NCBI GenBank assembly: GCA_041695045.1
Contig: JBGFRR010000136.1
Location: 1-18,365 of the forward strand
Length of the DNA: 18,365 nucleotides
Direction: 5' to 3'
DNA from: JBGFRR01 sp041695045
Lineage (GTDB): Bacteria > Bacteroidota > Ignavibacteria > UBA10030
The notes beneath the pieces are model-generated. The model was not told the origin of the DNA and made no database searches. It worked only from the letters and a program-made list of their open reading frames with translations. The translations under genes and the position numbers were made by a program. Below are positions 1-7,369 of this stretch, piece by piece; position 1 is the stretch's first letter; every line of letters begins with the position of its first letter.

Positions 1-27
1 GAGGAATAAGGCATGGGAATAGGTCTT

Positions 28-219
28 TGTTGCGAGGGAGTTCAACCTCTGTTGCGAGGGAGTTTAACTCCCGAGCTGCTTGTTTGTTCAGGAGTGAAAC
101 TCCTTCACAACCTTCGCACAACCTCTGTTGCGAGGGAGTTCAACCTCTGTTGCGAGGGAGTTTAACTCCCGAGCTGCTTGTTTGTTCAGGAGTGAAACTC
201 CTTCACAACCTTCGCACAA
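28..219. repeat. 98-bp tandem duplication of a palindromic repeat unit
   Basis: Positions 28-121 and 126-219 are identical over 94 bases, giving a period of 98. Each unit contains three versions of one motif of about 22-27 bases (TTGYGARGGAGTTYMAC core). Two are in direct orientation with a 22-base period (28-49 and 50-76), and one is inverted (86-112). The direct copy at 50-76 and the inverted copy at 86-112 agree at 21 of 27 positions. They could pair into a long stem around a 9-base loop at 77-85. The second array repeats this at 148-174 and 184-210. Each motif is itself nearly palindromic (GGGAGTT-T-AACTCCC). The array ends 21 bases before anmK, so it could lie in that gene's leader. No gene was found in it. 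It resembles a dispersed REP-like element, but its copy number elsewhere cannot be seen. Confidence 0.9.
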
Positions 220-240
220 TATGAAGATAGGAAATAGTCG

Positions 241-1422
241 ATGAAAATCGTACAGCGGCTTCAGAACAAGAAAACCAAGCTCGTCGTCGGCCTCATCTCC
301 GGCACCTCGGTCGACGGAATTGACGTTGCACTCGTGCGAATTCAGGGGGCAGGGCTCAACACGCGGCTGAGGCTGCTTGCCTTCGATACAGTGTCCTACC
401 CGAAGGGACTCCGGGAACTCGTGCTTGCCAACTCGCTCCCCGGCACCGGCAGCGTTGACCTCATCTGCCGTCTGAACATCCTCTACGCCGAGCTCTTTGC
501 CGCTGCCGTCCGGCGCATCGCACGGAACGCGCGCATCCCCCTGCGCTCCATCGACCTCATCGGCTCGCACGGGCAGACGGTGCACCACCTGCCCAAGGCA
601 GAGAGAATGTTTGGCAAGCGTGTTCGCGCGACGCTGCAGATTGGCGACCCGTCCACCATCGCACAACTCACCGGCATCACAACGGTGGGAGACTTTCGCA
701 CGGCAGACATGGCCGTCGGGGGACAGGGTGCGCCGCTCGTGCCGTACTTCGATTTTCTGCTGTGTCGGTCGCGCACAAAGAATCGCATCCTCCTCAACCT
801 CGGCGGCATTGCCAACTTCACCCTGCTCCCGAAGAACTGCACCGTGAGCGACGTACTCGCCTTCGACACCGGTCCGGCCAACATGGTGATCGACGCGCTG
901 ATGATGCGCTTCTTCAAGCGGCGCTTCGACCGCAACGGCTCCGTAGCTCTGCGCGGGGAGGTGGTTCCGGAGCTCATCTCATGGATGATGTTGCACCCGT
1001 ATGTTCGCCGGCGCCCGCCGAAGTCGACCGGACGGGAGGAGTTCGGCGAGATGTTCGTGAAGCAACTGCTCCAACGAGCGCGTCGCGTGCGGCCGGAAGA
1101 CCTCATCGCTTCCGTCACGGAGTTTACGCCACTTTCCGTTTTCGATCAATACAATCGTTACCTCAGCCGAAAAATGAACGTCGATGAAGTGTTAGTGAGC
1201 GGCGGAGGGGCGCATAACAAGGCCATCATGCAGGGATTGCAGCACTACTTTGCCCCGGCGCGGGTGATGCGTATCGAAAAGATCGGCGTTTCTGCCGACG
1301 CGAAAGAGGCTGTGCTCTTCGCGCTATTAGCGAACGAAACGACCCACGAGTTGCCTTCCAACGTCCCCAGTGTCACCGGCGCGCGGCGACCGGTTATCCT
1401 CGGGAAAATCTGTTTGCCATAA
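241..1422 (+). CDS. anmK: Anhydro-N-acetylmuramic acid kinase (AnmK)
   Basis: AnmK phosphorylates and hydrolyses 1,6-anhydro-MurNAc to MurNAc-6-phosphate in cytoplasmic peptidoglycan recycling. The 393-residue protein has the family landmarks in order: nucleotide-binding GLISGTSVDGID at residues 17-28, GSHGQTVHH at 108-116, GGQGAPLVPYFD at 160-171, NLGGIANFT at 186-194 and FDTGPANMVID at 208-218. The last of these carries the expected catalytic Asp (D209). GGGAHN follows at 321-326, then the SADAKEAVLFALLA helix with a conserved Glu (E356), and a C-terminal TGARRPVILGKI. Length is normal, with about a dozen extra N-terminal residues before the first strand. The ATG at 241 has only a weak GA-rich ribosome site (about 226-232). 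The stop overlaps the next start by one base (TAATG at 1420-1424), so translation is probably coupled. Confidence 0.96.
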   Translation: MKIVQRLQNKKTKLVVGLISGTSVDGIDVALVRIQGAGLNTRLRLLAFDTVSYPKGLRELVLANSLPGTGSVDLICRLNILYAELFAAAVRRIARNARIPLRSIDLIGSHGQTVHHLPKAERMFGKRVRATLQIGDPSTIAQLTGITTVGDFRTADMAVGGQGAPLVPYFDFLLCRSRTKNRILLNLGGIANFTLLPKNCTVSDVLAFDTGPANMVIDALMMRFFKRRFDRNGSVALRGEVVPELISWMMLHPYVRRRPPKSTGREEFGEMFVKQLLQRARRVRPEDLIASVTEFTPLSVFDQYNRYLSRKMNVDEVLVSGGGAHNKAIMQGLQHYFAPARVMRIEKIGVSADAKEAVLFALLANETTHELPSNVPSVTGARRPVILGKICLP

Positions 1423-3530
1423 TGCGTGTACTAACCATCGCCGTCGCATTGCTCGCCCTGTGTTCGCTCCATGCACGAGCGCAGAAGACACTGACCATCT
1501 TCCACATCAACGATACACACAGCTATGTGTATCCGTGGGGACCGAAGGTGAACGGTATTCCTCAAACCGGTGCGGCAGCGCGGCTCATCCGGCGTCTGAA
1601 CGAGCTGCGGGCTACGGCCACGAACCCGATCCTTCTGCACGGCGGGGATAGCTTCACCGGCGATTTGTTTTTCAACCGCTTTCTGGGACGAGGAGAGTTC
1701 GAGCTCTTCGATGCGATGGGTGTTACGGCGATGGCGTTAGGCAATCACGAATTCGACATTAGGCCGTTTCGGCTGAAGCATGCCATCGTGCAGTCGGGGG
1801 CGAGGTTCGATTTCCTCTCGGCAAACATCCGCTACAATAACGACACGAGCGGCCTGGCGCAGCACGTCAAGCCGTTTGTGGTGAAGACTGTGGGAGACGT
1901 AAACGTCGGGATTTTTGGACTGACGACAACAACGACGCCATCGTACGGCGAGTCGGAGCCGATTACGTTCGAGTCCCCAACTGCCGCAGCGCGGAGAATG
2001 GTGGACTCGCTCCGCGCGTACAACGTCGACATCATTATTGCCGTCACGCATCTCGGCGTGAGTGAAGACCGCCAGCTCGCGCGCAATGTTGCCGGCATCG
2101 ATGTGATTGTGGGAGGACACTCCCATACGCCGCTTCAGCAGCCGGTGCTGGAAATAACTCCGACTGGCGATACGACGATCATCGTTCAAGCGGGTTCGAA
2201 ATGGCAATATCTTGGCACGCTTACCGTAACCATGAGCGGCGGCAGAAAATCGTGGAGCTACCGGTTAGAGCGGATTGAAGCGCCACTGCCGGAAGATGCC
2301 GCCGTTGGCGCCCTTCTGCGAAGCTACAACGATTCCATCACGGCAACCTACGGCAGAGTCTATTCCGATACCCTCGCAGTGCTCACTGAGGAATTACCAC
2401 CGCCCAACGTCGCTGCGGGCGACCTCGAGTCGCCGCTCGTCAACCTTGTCGCCGACGCATACAGGTTTGCGACGAAGAGCGACGCCGCATTGGAGGTTGC
2501 TTCCCTCATGCGTCAAAATCTTTACCGCGGCGCCATCTCGACGGCAGAAATCCGACAAACACTCTCGTGGGCGTATGATCCCATCCAGAACATGGGGCTG
2601 CGGCTTTCCATCGTGCGAATGAGCGGCTTGATGCTGCACGTTGTGCTGAACTCCGCTCTCTCGCTTTCGTTCGATTTCTTCGGCGGTGGAGGCGGCAGAC
2701 TTGCGTTCCAGACATCCGGATTACAGTACTCGATCTCGGGTGTAGGCTTCTTCCCGGTCGTACGAGATGTTTGGGTGAACGGCAAACCGTTGGATGAAAA
2801 CAGAATTTATACGGTCGCACTCAACGAATTCGTTGCCAACTTCGCCAGGCGCTTTCCGCTGATTCAGTTCATCAGCCGGACCGACACGACCTTCGGCACC
2901 GACGAAGCCCTGAAACAATACCTTCGAACGCTGGGGCAGTTCGATGCACGCGCGATCCGTATGGGGCGTGTGTGGGACGAGACGAAGACAACACCGCTGC
3001 TGTTTTCATTCGAACGGGAAGGCGTCGCGATCCGATGGGTCCCCAAGGCCGGTGTGACGTCCTACAATCTGTACCGGAAGTCCGGCAACGCGCCGTTTGT
3101 TCAACTCAACGCCGTACCGTTGACGACAACGGATTTTCATGATGCCACCACGACGAGAGGGACGGTGTACTTCTATCAACTTGAAGAAGTCCGCCTGAAC
3201 GGCATGCGCTATCTTCAGCCGCCCGTTCGTCACCAAGCGGGCGGAACGCCTTTGACGACGTACTTGCGTCAGAATTTTCCTAACCCGTCGAACGGTGCTA
3301 CGAAGCTGGTGTTTGGGCTGTCGGAAGAAAGCCAAGTCCAGCTGCGCATCTTCAACCTTCTCGGTCAGCATGTTGCAACGCCCGTCGACGATGTACGAAT
3401 GCCGGGTGAATATGAAATCGTTTGGGATGGAACGGATAGTGTAGGAGTTCCCGCGACGAGCGGCCTCTACCTCGTCGAGATGACCACACCCCACCGGCGC
3501 GATGTACGCAAGATTGTCCTCGTCCGGTAG
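1422..3530 (+). CDS. Secreted 5'-nucleotidase/metallophosphoesterase with T9SS sorting domain
   Basis: This is a UshA/CD73-type phosphoesterase expected to act outside the inner membrane. A signal peptide covers residues 1-20 (hydrophobic core, then ARA-Q). The metallophosphatase domain (about 23-290) keeps all metal ligands: D31 and H33 (NDTHS), D76 (GGDSFTG), N108/H109 with D112 (GNHEFD), H210 (VTHLG), and H233/H235 (GGHSHT). The 5'-nucleotidase C-terminal domain (about 310-520) has NLVADAYR, GGGGRLAFQTSGLQYSI and VNGKPLDENRIYTVALNEF. An FnIII-like segment (about 525-600) follows. The last ~90 residues (QNFPNPSNG, LRIFNLLGQHV, WDGTD, SGLYLVEM, KIVLV) form a type A T9SS sorting domain. The usual NGGGIR-type substrate loop is replaced by VASLMRQNLYRG (about 359-370), so substrate specificity, or even nucleotidase activity, is uncertain. 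It sits between anmK and an MFS gene with almost no gaps. Confidence 0.92.
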   Translation: MRVLTIAVALLALCSLHARAQKTLTIFHINDTHSYVYPWGPKVNGIPQTGAAARLIRRLNELRATATNPILLHGGDSFTGDLFFNRFLGRGEFELFDAMGVTAMALGNHEFDIRPFRLKHAIVQSGARFDFLSANIRYNNDTSGLAQHVKPFVVKTVGDVNVGIFGLTTTTTPSYGESEPITFESPTAAARRMVDSLRAYNVDIIIAVTHLGVSEDRQLARNVAGIDVIVGGHSHTPLQQPVLEITPTGDTTIIVQAGSKWQYLGTLTVTMSGGRKSWSYRLERIEAPLPEDAAVGALLRSYNDSITATYGRVYSDTLAVLTEELPPPNVAAGDLESPLVNLVADAYRFATKSDAALEVASLMRQNLYRGAISTAEIRQTLSWAYDPIQNMGLRLSIVRMSGLMLHVVLNSALSLSFDFFGGGGGRLAFQTSGLQYSISGVGFFPVVRDVWVNGKPLDENRIYTVALNEFVANFARRFPLIQFISRTDTTFGTDEALKQYLRTLGQFDARAIRMGRVWDETKTTPLLFSFEREGVAIRWVPKAGVTSYNLYRKSGNAPFVQLNAVPLTTTDFHDATTTRGTVYFYQLEEVRLNGMRYLQPPVRHQAGGTPLTTYLRQNFPNPSNGATKLVFGLSEESQVQLRIFNLLGQHVATPVDDVRMPGEYEIVWDGTDSVGVPATSGLYLVEMTTPHRRDVRKIVLVR

Positions 3531-3536
3531 CCACCG

Positions 3537-4700
3537 ATGCAAAAACAAAAACTGATTATTCTCTTTACTGTCTTTGTAGATGTGCTTGGGTTCGGTATCG
3601 TTATCCCGATCCTGCCATTCTATGTAAGCTCCTTTGGCGCGTCGCCGTTTACCGTCACGCTTCTGTTTGCGTCGTTCGCGTTCTTTGCATTTCTCAGCAG
3701 TCCGGTACTCGGTGCGCTCTCGGATAAAGTCGGACGCAGGCCGGTACTGCTCTTGAGCATCTTCAGCACGGCGGTAGGATGGTTCGTCTTTGCCGGTGCA
3801 ACGACGATTCCGCTTCTGTTCGTGGGGAGGATCATCGACGGCATTGCGGCCGGGAATTTCACCATCGCTCAGAGTTATCTCGTCGACATCTCGCAGGATG
3901 AAAAAGAGCGGACGGCGAACCTCGGACTCATGGCGGCAATGTTCGGGATTGGCTTTACGGTGGGACCACTGTTAGGGGGATTGCTCAGCACGGTGTCGCA
4001 CGCGTTCCCGTTCTGGTTCGCCGGTATTCTCGCGCTCGTCAACACGGTCGCGGCGTACTCCGCCCTGCCAGAAACGCATTTCAACCGAAGCTCGATGCCG
4101 CTGAGCTTTAATCCGCTGAAACCGATTGCACGTGCTGCGTTTGACCTCAAGCTTCGGCCGTTGTATATCGCTTGGGTTCTCTTCGCACTGGCGTTTACGA
4201 TCTCGCAGGCGGTTTATGGTTTATATGCAGAGAATGCGTTGGGGCTTGATGCATTCACAACCGGTATGCTGTTTACCCTGTCGGGTGTTTTCATGGTCCT
4301 GAATCAAGCGTTGTTGCTGAAGCGGTTCTGGCTCGCCCGTTTCAGACAGCTTCAATTAGAGTTCGGCATGCAGGCCGTGCTCGGCGCCGGGCTGGTGCTG
4401 ATGTCGATCCACAACATCTGGTTCTTTACCGTCGGTACGCCGGTGCTCGCCATCGCACAATCGACGCTGCGTGTGGTTGTGACGAGCCGTGCCGCAGGCT
4501 TTGCCGACCCGCAAATGAAGGGGGAGATTCTCGGCATTCTGACATCGATCTTCGCGGGGGCGATGGTGGTGGGGCCGTTGTTAGGGGGAATATTGTTCGA
4601 GATTCATGCTGCGCTGCCGTTCCTCGCGGGGGCGTTGTTTATGGCGTTGGCGTTTTGGGTATCCTTCCGCGAGCGACGGACCCCATCGATGCCTGCCTGA
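3537..4700 (+). CDS. MFS transporter, TetA-like drug:H+ antiporter 1 family
   Basis: This 387-residue inner-membrane protein has about twelve hydrophobic segments, typical for the family. Helix 1 contains DVLGFGIVIPILP with a membrane Asp at residue 15, as in TetA proteins. Motif A, GALSDKVGRRPVLLL (59-73), lies in the loop between helices 2 and 3. The GRIIDGIAAG segment is at 97-106. The antiporter motif C-like GFTVGPLLGG (139-148) lies in helix 5 and is echoed by GPLLGGILF in the C-terminal half. These features point to proton-coupled export of a small molecule. The substrate is unknown, and similarity to TetA does not prove tetracycline export. The gene starts six bases after the phosphoesterase stop with no clear ribosome site, so it probably belongs to the same transcript. 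No TetR-like regulator is nearby. Confidence 0.88.
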   Translation: MQKQKLIILFTVFVDVLGFGIVIPILPFYVSSFGASPFTVTLLFASFAFFAFLSSPVLGALSDKVGRRPVLLLSIFSTAVGWFVFAGATTIPLLFVGRIIDGIAAGNFTIAQSYLVDISQDEKERTANLGLMAAMFGIGFTVGPLLGGLLSTVSHAFPFWFAGILALVNTVAAYSALPETHFNRSSMPLSFNPLKPIARAAFDLKLRPLYIAWVLFALAFTISQAVYGLYAENALGLDAFTTGMLFTLSGVFMVLNQALLLKRFWLARFRQLQLEFGMQAVLGAGLVLMSIHNIWFFTVGTPVLAIAQSTLRVVVTSRAAGFADPQMKGEILGILTSIFAGAMVVGPLLGGILFEIHAALPFLAGALFMALAFWVSFRERRTPSMPA

Positions 4701-4703
4701 ACG

Positions 4704-4729
4704 AAAAACGCCCGGCCGGTTGGTCGGGC
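4704..4729 (-). terminator. Intrinsic terminator of the etfBA-BFN unit
   Basis: On the minus strand the bases GCCCGACC and GGCCGGGC form an 8-bp stem (one G:U) with a four-base loop, at 4710-4729. A TTTTT run follows one base later (4704-4708 read on the minus strand). It lies about 30 bases after the minus-strand stop at 4759. It sits between two convergent genes, but the T-run is only on the minus-strand side. Confidence 0.8.
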
Positions 4730-4758
4730 ATGTGCATTCACATCCCTCGTTATCAGTC

Positions 4759-5328
4759 TTATGACATACCCTGCTGCTTCTTGAGCTCATCGCGAATTTT
4801 TGCCGCTTTTTCATAGTCCTCTTTCTTAATCGCGTCGTTGAGCTGGTTTTGAAGTTGTTCGAGGCGCGAAAGCTTTGGCTTTGGTTCTTTCTTCTCACCT
4901 TCCGTTTCGGATGACCCCTCGGTCTGCTCGTTTTCCGGAACGAACGATGCTTCGTCCATCACTTTCTCTGCTACGAAGATCGGCACACCAAACCGCACCG
5001 CTAACGCAATGGCATCGCTCGGACGGGAATCGATCTCCTGGCTATCGATGCTCAGCCGAGCGTAGAATGTCCCATCCCGCAGCTCGTTGATGAACACATC
5101 CACCAACCCGACGCCCATGCTGTCGATAATGTTCTTGATCAAGTCGTGCGTTAACGGGCGCGGCGGTTTGATGCCCTCCATCTCTAACGCAATCGACTGC
5201 GCCTCAAACGCCCCGATGATGATCGGCAAGCGGCGCAGGCCGTTGACCTCTTTTAAGATCAGCGCATAGGCACCGCCCGACGATGGGCTTGTCGATAGCC
5301 CTAAAATGTCAACCTGAATCCTCTCCAC
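4759..5328 (-). CDS. Bifunctional nuclease (BFN/DUF151) domain protein with C-terminal UVR motif
   Basis: This 189-residue protein has a BFN domain at about residues 1-127, showing the family sequences LPIIIGAFEAQSIALEMEG, RPLTHDLI, FYARL and DSRPSDAIALAVRFGVPIFV. A charged, Glu/Lys-rich linker (about 130-152) joins it to a UVR motif (about 153-187: LEQLQNQLNDAIKKEDYEKAAKIRDEL). UVR motifs mediate contacts in UvrB/UvrC and Clp adaptors. The BFN fold is widespread, and nuclease activity has been reported for only a few members, so the cellular role is open. Translation starts at GTG (5326-5328), preceded by AAAGGAG about eight bases upstream. This is the best Shine-Dalgarno site in the minus-strand group. 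It follows etfA by 20 bases and is probably co-transcribed with it, ending at the terminator at 4704-4729. Confidence 0.92.
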   Translation of the reverse strand: MERIQVDILGLSTSPSSGGAYALILKEVNGLRRLPIIIGAFEAQSIALEMEGIKPPRPLTHDLIKNIIDSMGVGLVDVFINELRDGTFYARLSIDSQEIDSRPSDAIALAVRFGVPIFVAEKVMDEASFVPENEQTEGSSETEGEKKEPKPKLSRLEQLQNQLNDAIKKEDYEKAAKIRDELKKQQGMS

Positions 5329-5348
5329 GGAACACTCCTTTCACGAAC

Positions 5349-6323
5349 TTACTTCCCAAGAAGTTTCTTGAATTCTTGAGTCAACGCCGGAACGATTTCG
5401 AACGCATCTCCCACCATGCCGTAATCGGCAACCTGGAAGATCGGCGCGTCCTTGTCCTTATTGATGGCTACAATATACTTCGAAGAGGACATTCCCGCAA
5501 GATGCTGGATTGCCCCCGAGATCGCGACAGCAATGTAGAGCGAGGGAGATACGGTCTTGCCGGTCTGGCCAACCTGCTCGTCATGCGGACGCCAACCCGC
5601 ATCGACAACGGCACGTGAGGCGCCCACGGCAGCACCCAACACGCCAGCCAACTCCTCAATCATCGCGAAATTCTCCGGCCCTTTCAACCCCCGCCCGCCT
5701 GAGACGATGATCGACGCTTCGGTAACATCAAGCTTTCCTGTCGCCTGTGTTGTCGATTTGACGACAACCGAGAAATCGTTTTCTTCGAGCGCAATGTCCA
5801 TCTTCTCGACCGTTGCCGCTGTACCGTTACTCAGACCAGCCGTGAACACATTCGGCCGCAGGGTATACACTCCAACGGCCGAGTTCACCCGGACATCGAT
5901 GAGCGCTTTGCCGGCATAGACAGGACACGTGGCAACGATGACACCGTCCTTGACCGAAAGCGCCGTGCAATCCGCCGCAAGCCCTGCGTCCAGCCGAACA
6001 GCAACGCGGGGAGCAAGGTCTTTCCCCATCGCCGTTGCGCTAAGCATGACGTGTGTGGCGTTGAGCTGTCTGGCGACTTCAGCGATGACTTTGGCGTACG
6101 CGGTGGTGGAATAGTTCGCGAGCTTTTCGTTTTCAACCACGACGGTCCGTTGAGCGCCGTATCCGCCGAGTGCCGGCGCGATATCCGCCACTGTTCCACC
6201 GATCACCAGTCCCACCACTTCACCACCAAGAGCACCCGCCAGCTTGCTGCTCGCGCAAACGACCTCAAAGGCGGTTTTTTTCAGCTGATTATCCCGTTGT
6301 TCAGCGACTGCAAGAAAGAGCAT
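5349..6323 (-). CDS. etfA: Electron transfer flavoprotein, alpha subunit
   Basis: This is the FAD-binding half of the soluble ETF heterodimer. ETF takes electrons from acyl-CoA and other flavin dehydrogenases and passes them to a quinone reductase or other acceptor. The protein has 324 residues, a normal length. The N-terminal domain begins MLFLAVAEQRDNQLKK. The C-terminal FAD domain (about 200-324) carries SGGRGLK (208-214), GASRAVVDAGW (234-244), the flavin-binding VGQTGKTVSPSLYIAVAISG (251-270) and INKDKDAPIFQVADYG (287-302). etfB ends 39 bases upstream on the same strand, so the two form the usual etfB-etfA pair. No dehydrogenase, ETF:quinone oxidoreductase or Fix partner is in the window, so the electron donor and acceptor are unknown. 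Confidence 0.97.
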   Translation of the reverse strand: MLFLAVAEQRDNQLKKTAFEVVCASSKLAGALGGEVVGLVIGGTVADIAPALGGYGAQRTVVVENEKLANYSTTAYAKVIAEVARQLNATHVMLSATAMGKDLAPRVAVRLDAGLAADCTALSVKDGVIVATCPVYAGKALIDVRVNSAVGVYTLRPNVFTAGLSNGTAATVEKMDIALEENDFSVVVKSTTQATGKLDVTEASIIVSGGRGLKGPENFAMIEELAGVLGAAVGASRAVVDAGWRPHDEQVGQTGKTVSPSLYIAVAISGAIQHLAGMSSSKYIVAINKDKDAPIFQVADYGMVGDAFEIVPALTQEFKKLLGK

Positions 6324-6362
6324 ACACTATTTCCGTTCCTCTGTTCGTCGAGAGCGCATCTG

Positions 6363-7109
6363 CTACACAACCTTTGCTTCCTCATGGAGGAGGCGCACCA
6401 ACTCGGGCACTGCATCGACGCCCGTCCCGACAATCTTGCCAGGGCTTTTTGCCGGCGGCTTGCGCATTTCAAGAACTTCAACTTTGTTCGAAGCCGCTGC
6501 GGGCGTTTTTTCGGCAATCGGTTTGTTCTTCGCCGCCATGATGCCTTTGAGCGACGGATAGCGAGGCTCGTGGCCCCCTTTCTGCGCGGTGATCACGACC
6601 GGAAGCCTGGCTTCGACGTGCTCGTGGCCGCCTTCGATTTCCCGCTCCGCCTTCACGACTCCATCGGCGACCTCCAGCTTCACCACCACGGCAATCGACG
6701 GCCAACCCAACAGTTCTGCCACCATGTTCCCAATGGCCGCGTTGTCGTAGTCGATCGATTGCTTTCCAAAGAAGAGAACATCGGGGGAAAGCTCTTTGAC
6801 CGCGTCTGCCAATGCGCGGGCAATCGAGAAGGAATCTCGCGTCGAGCCGTCGTTGAGCAGGGTGGCTGCATCGACCCCCATGGCGAGGGCTTTCCGCAGA
6901 GTTTCTTTGTGGGAGTCGCCGCCTAAGCTGACCGCCGTCACGTCGCCACCGTGCTGTTCCTTCAGCCGGAGCGCTTCTTCGACGGCGTACTCGTCATAGG
7001 GGTTCATCACAAAGTTGACGCCGGTTGTATCGATGCTCTTTCCATCCGGACCAACCTTGACTTTGGTTTCAGTATCGGGAACATGATTAATGCAGACGAC
7101 GAGTTTCAT
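6363..7109 (-). CDS. etfB: Electron transfer flavoprotein, beta subunit
   Basis: This is the AMP-binding half of ETF, 248 residues, the partner of EtfA encoded just downstream. It shows KLVVCINHVPDTETKV at the N-terminus, NPYDEYAVEEALRLKE (36-51) and FGKQSIDYDNAAIG (114-127), the loop that holds AMP in the family. The ETF-beta signature is also present: EIEGGHEHVEARLPVVIT and EPRYPSLKGIMAAKNK (181-196), which contains the conserved recognition-loop Leu (L187). The ATG at 7107-7109 has no convincing Shine-Dalgarno sequence. This is common in the Bacteroidota/Chlorobi group. A candidate promoter lies about 55-85 bases upstream. Confidence 0.96.
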   Translation of the reverse strand: MKLVVCINHVPDTETKVKVGPDGKSIDTTGVNFVMNPYDEYAVEEALRLKEQHGGDVTAVSLGGDSHKETLRKALAMGVDAATLLNDGSTRDSFSIARALADAVKELSPDVLFFGKQSIDYDNAAIGNMVAELLGWPSIAVVVKLEVADGVVKAEREIEGGHEHVEARLPVVITAQKGGHEPRYPSLKGIMAAKNKPIAEKTPAAASNKVEVLEMRKPPAKSPGKIVGTGVDAVPELVRLLHEEAKVV

Positions 7110-7163
7110 GAGGAAGTATCAGGATTCAACATATGTGAGACGTTCAGCGTCAACGTGCGTGGT

Positions 7164-7192
7164 ATTGTATGAAACTTTTGCGACACGGGCAA
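7164..7192 (-). promoter_or_regulatory. Candidate promoter for etfB-etfA-BFN
   Basis: Read on the minus strand, TTGCCC (7187-7192) is separated by 17 bases from TACAAT (7164-7169), a fair sigma-70-type match. It would give a leader of about 45-50 bases before the etfB ATG. It is the best-spaced pair found in this gap, but no transcription evidence is available. Confidence 0.4.
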
Positions 7193-7233
7193 GCAGAAAT
7201 CCGTTCGGGTGGTGGTACGTTGTGGTATTTCGA

Positions 7234-7312
7234 TGTAGGGCGAGACGCCCGCCTGCCAGAGCGAAGCGGCGGGCAGGGTGTCTTGCCTGGCGAATCAGCA
7301 ATTCGCTCTACA
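7234..7312. repeat. 79-bp palindromic intergenic element with nested stem-loops
   Basis: The ends form an inverted repeat: TGTAGGGCGA (7234-7243) against TCGCTCTACA (7303-7312), nine of ten pairs. Inside are three further stems. GGCGAGAC (7239-7246) pairs with GTCTTGCC (7280-7287). GCCCGCC (7247-7253) pairs with GGCGGGC (7268-7274). GCGAAT (7290-7295) pairs with ATTCGC (7301-7306) around a five-base loop. It has no coding capacity. It lies in the 260-base gap between the start of etfB and the end of the PLP dehydratase gene. The form suggests a REP/MITE-like dispersed element. It could also act as a structured 3' end for the dehydratase transcript, though no T-run follows it. Confidence 0.75.
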
Positions 7313-7369
7313 ATCAAATCGAAAACTTTGAATCGTTCCCAATTTGCCATTTTTCATTTGCTATGCTTT

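Noticed and set aside
28..219. CRISPR-like direct repeats
   Set aside because: Only two 98-bp tandem copies, with internal symmetric motifs and no unique spacers. No cas genes are nearby.
88..666. Minus-strand reading frame of 192 residues across the repeat and anmK
   Set aside because: It is antisense to the well-supported anmK, partly composed of the repeat, and shows no family features.
6051..6926. Plus-strand frame of 291 residues
   Set aside because: It lies opposite etfA and etfB, both strongly conserved. Low-complexity His/Arg-rich content is typical of an antisense shadow.
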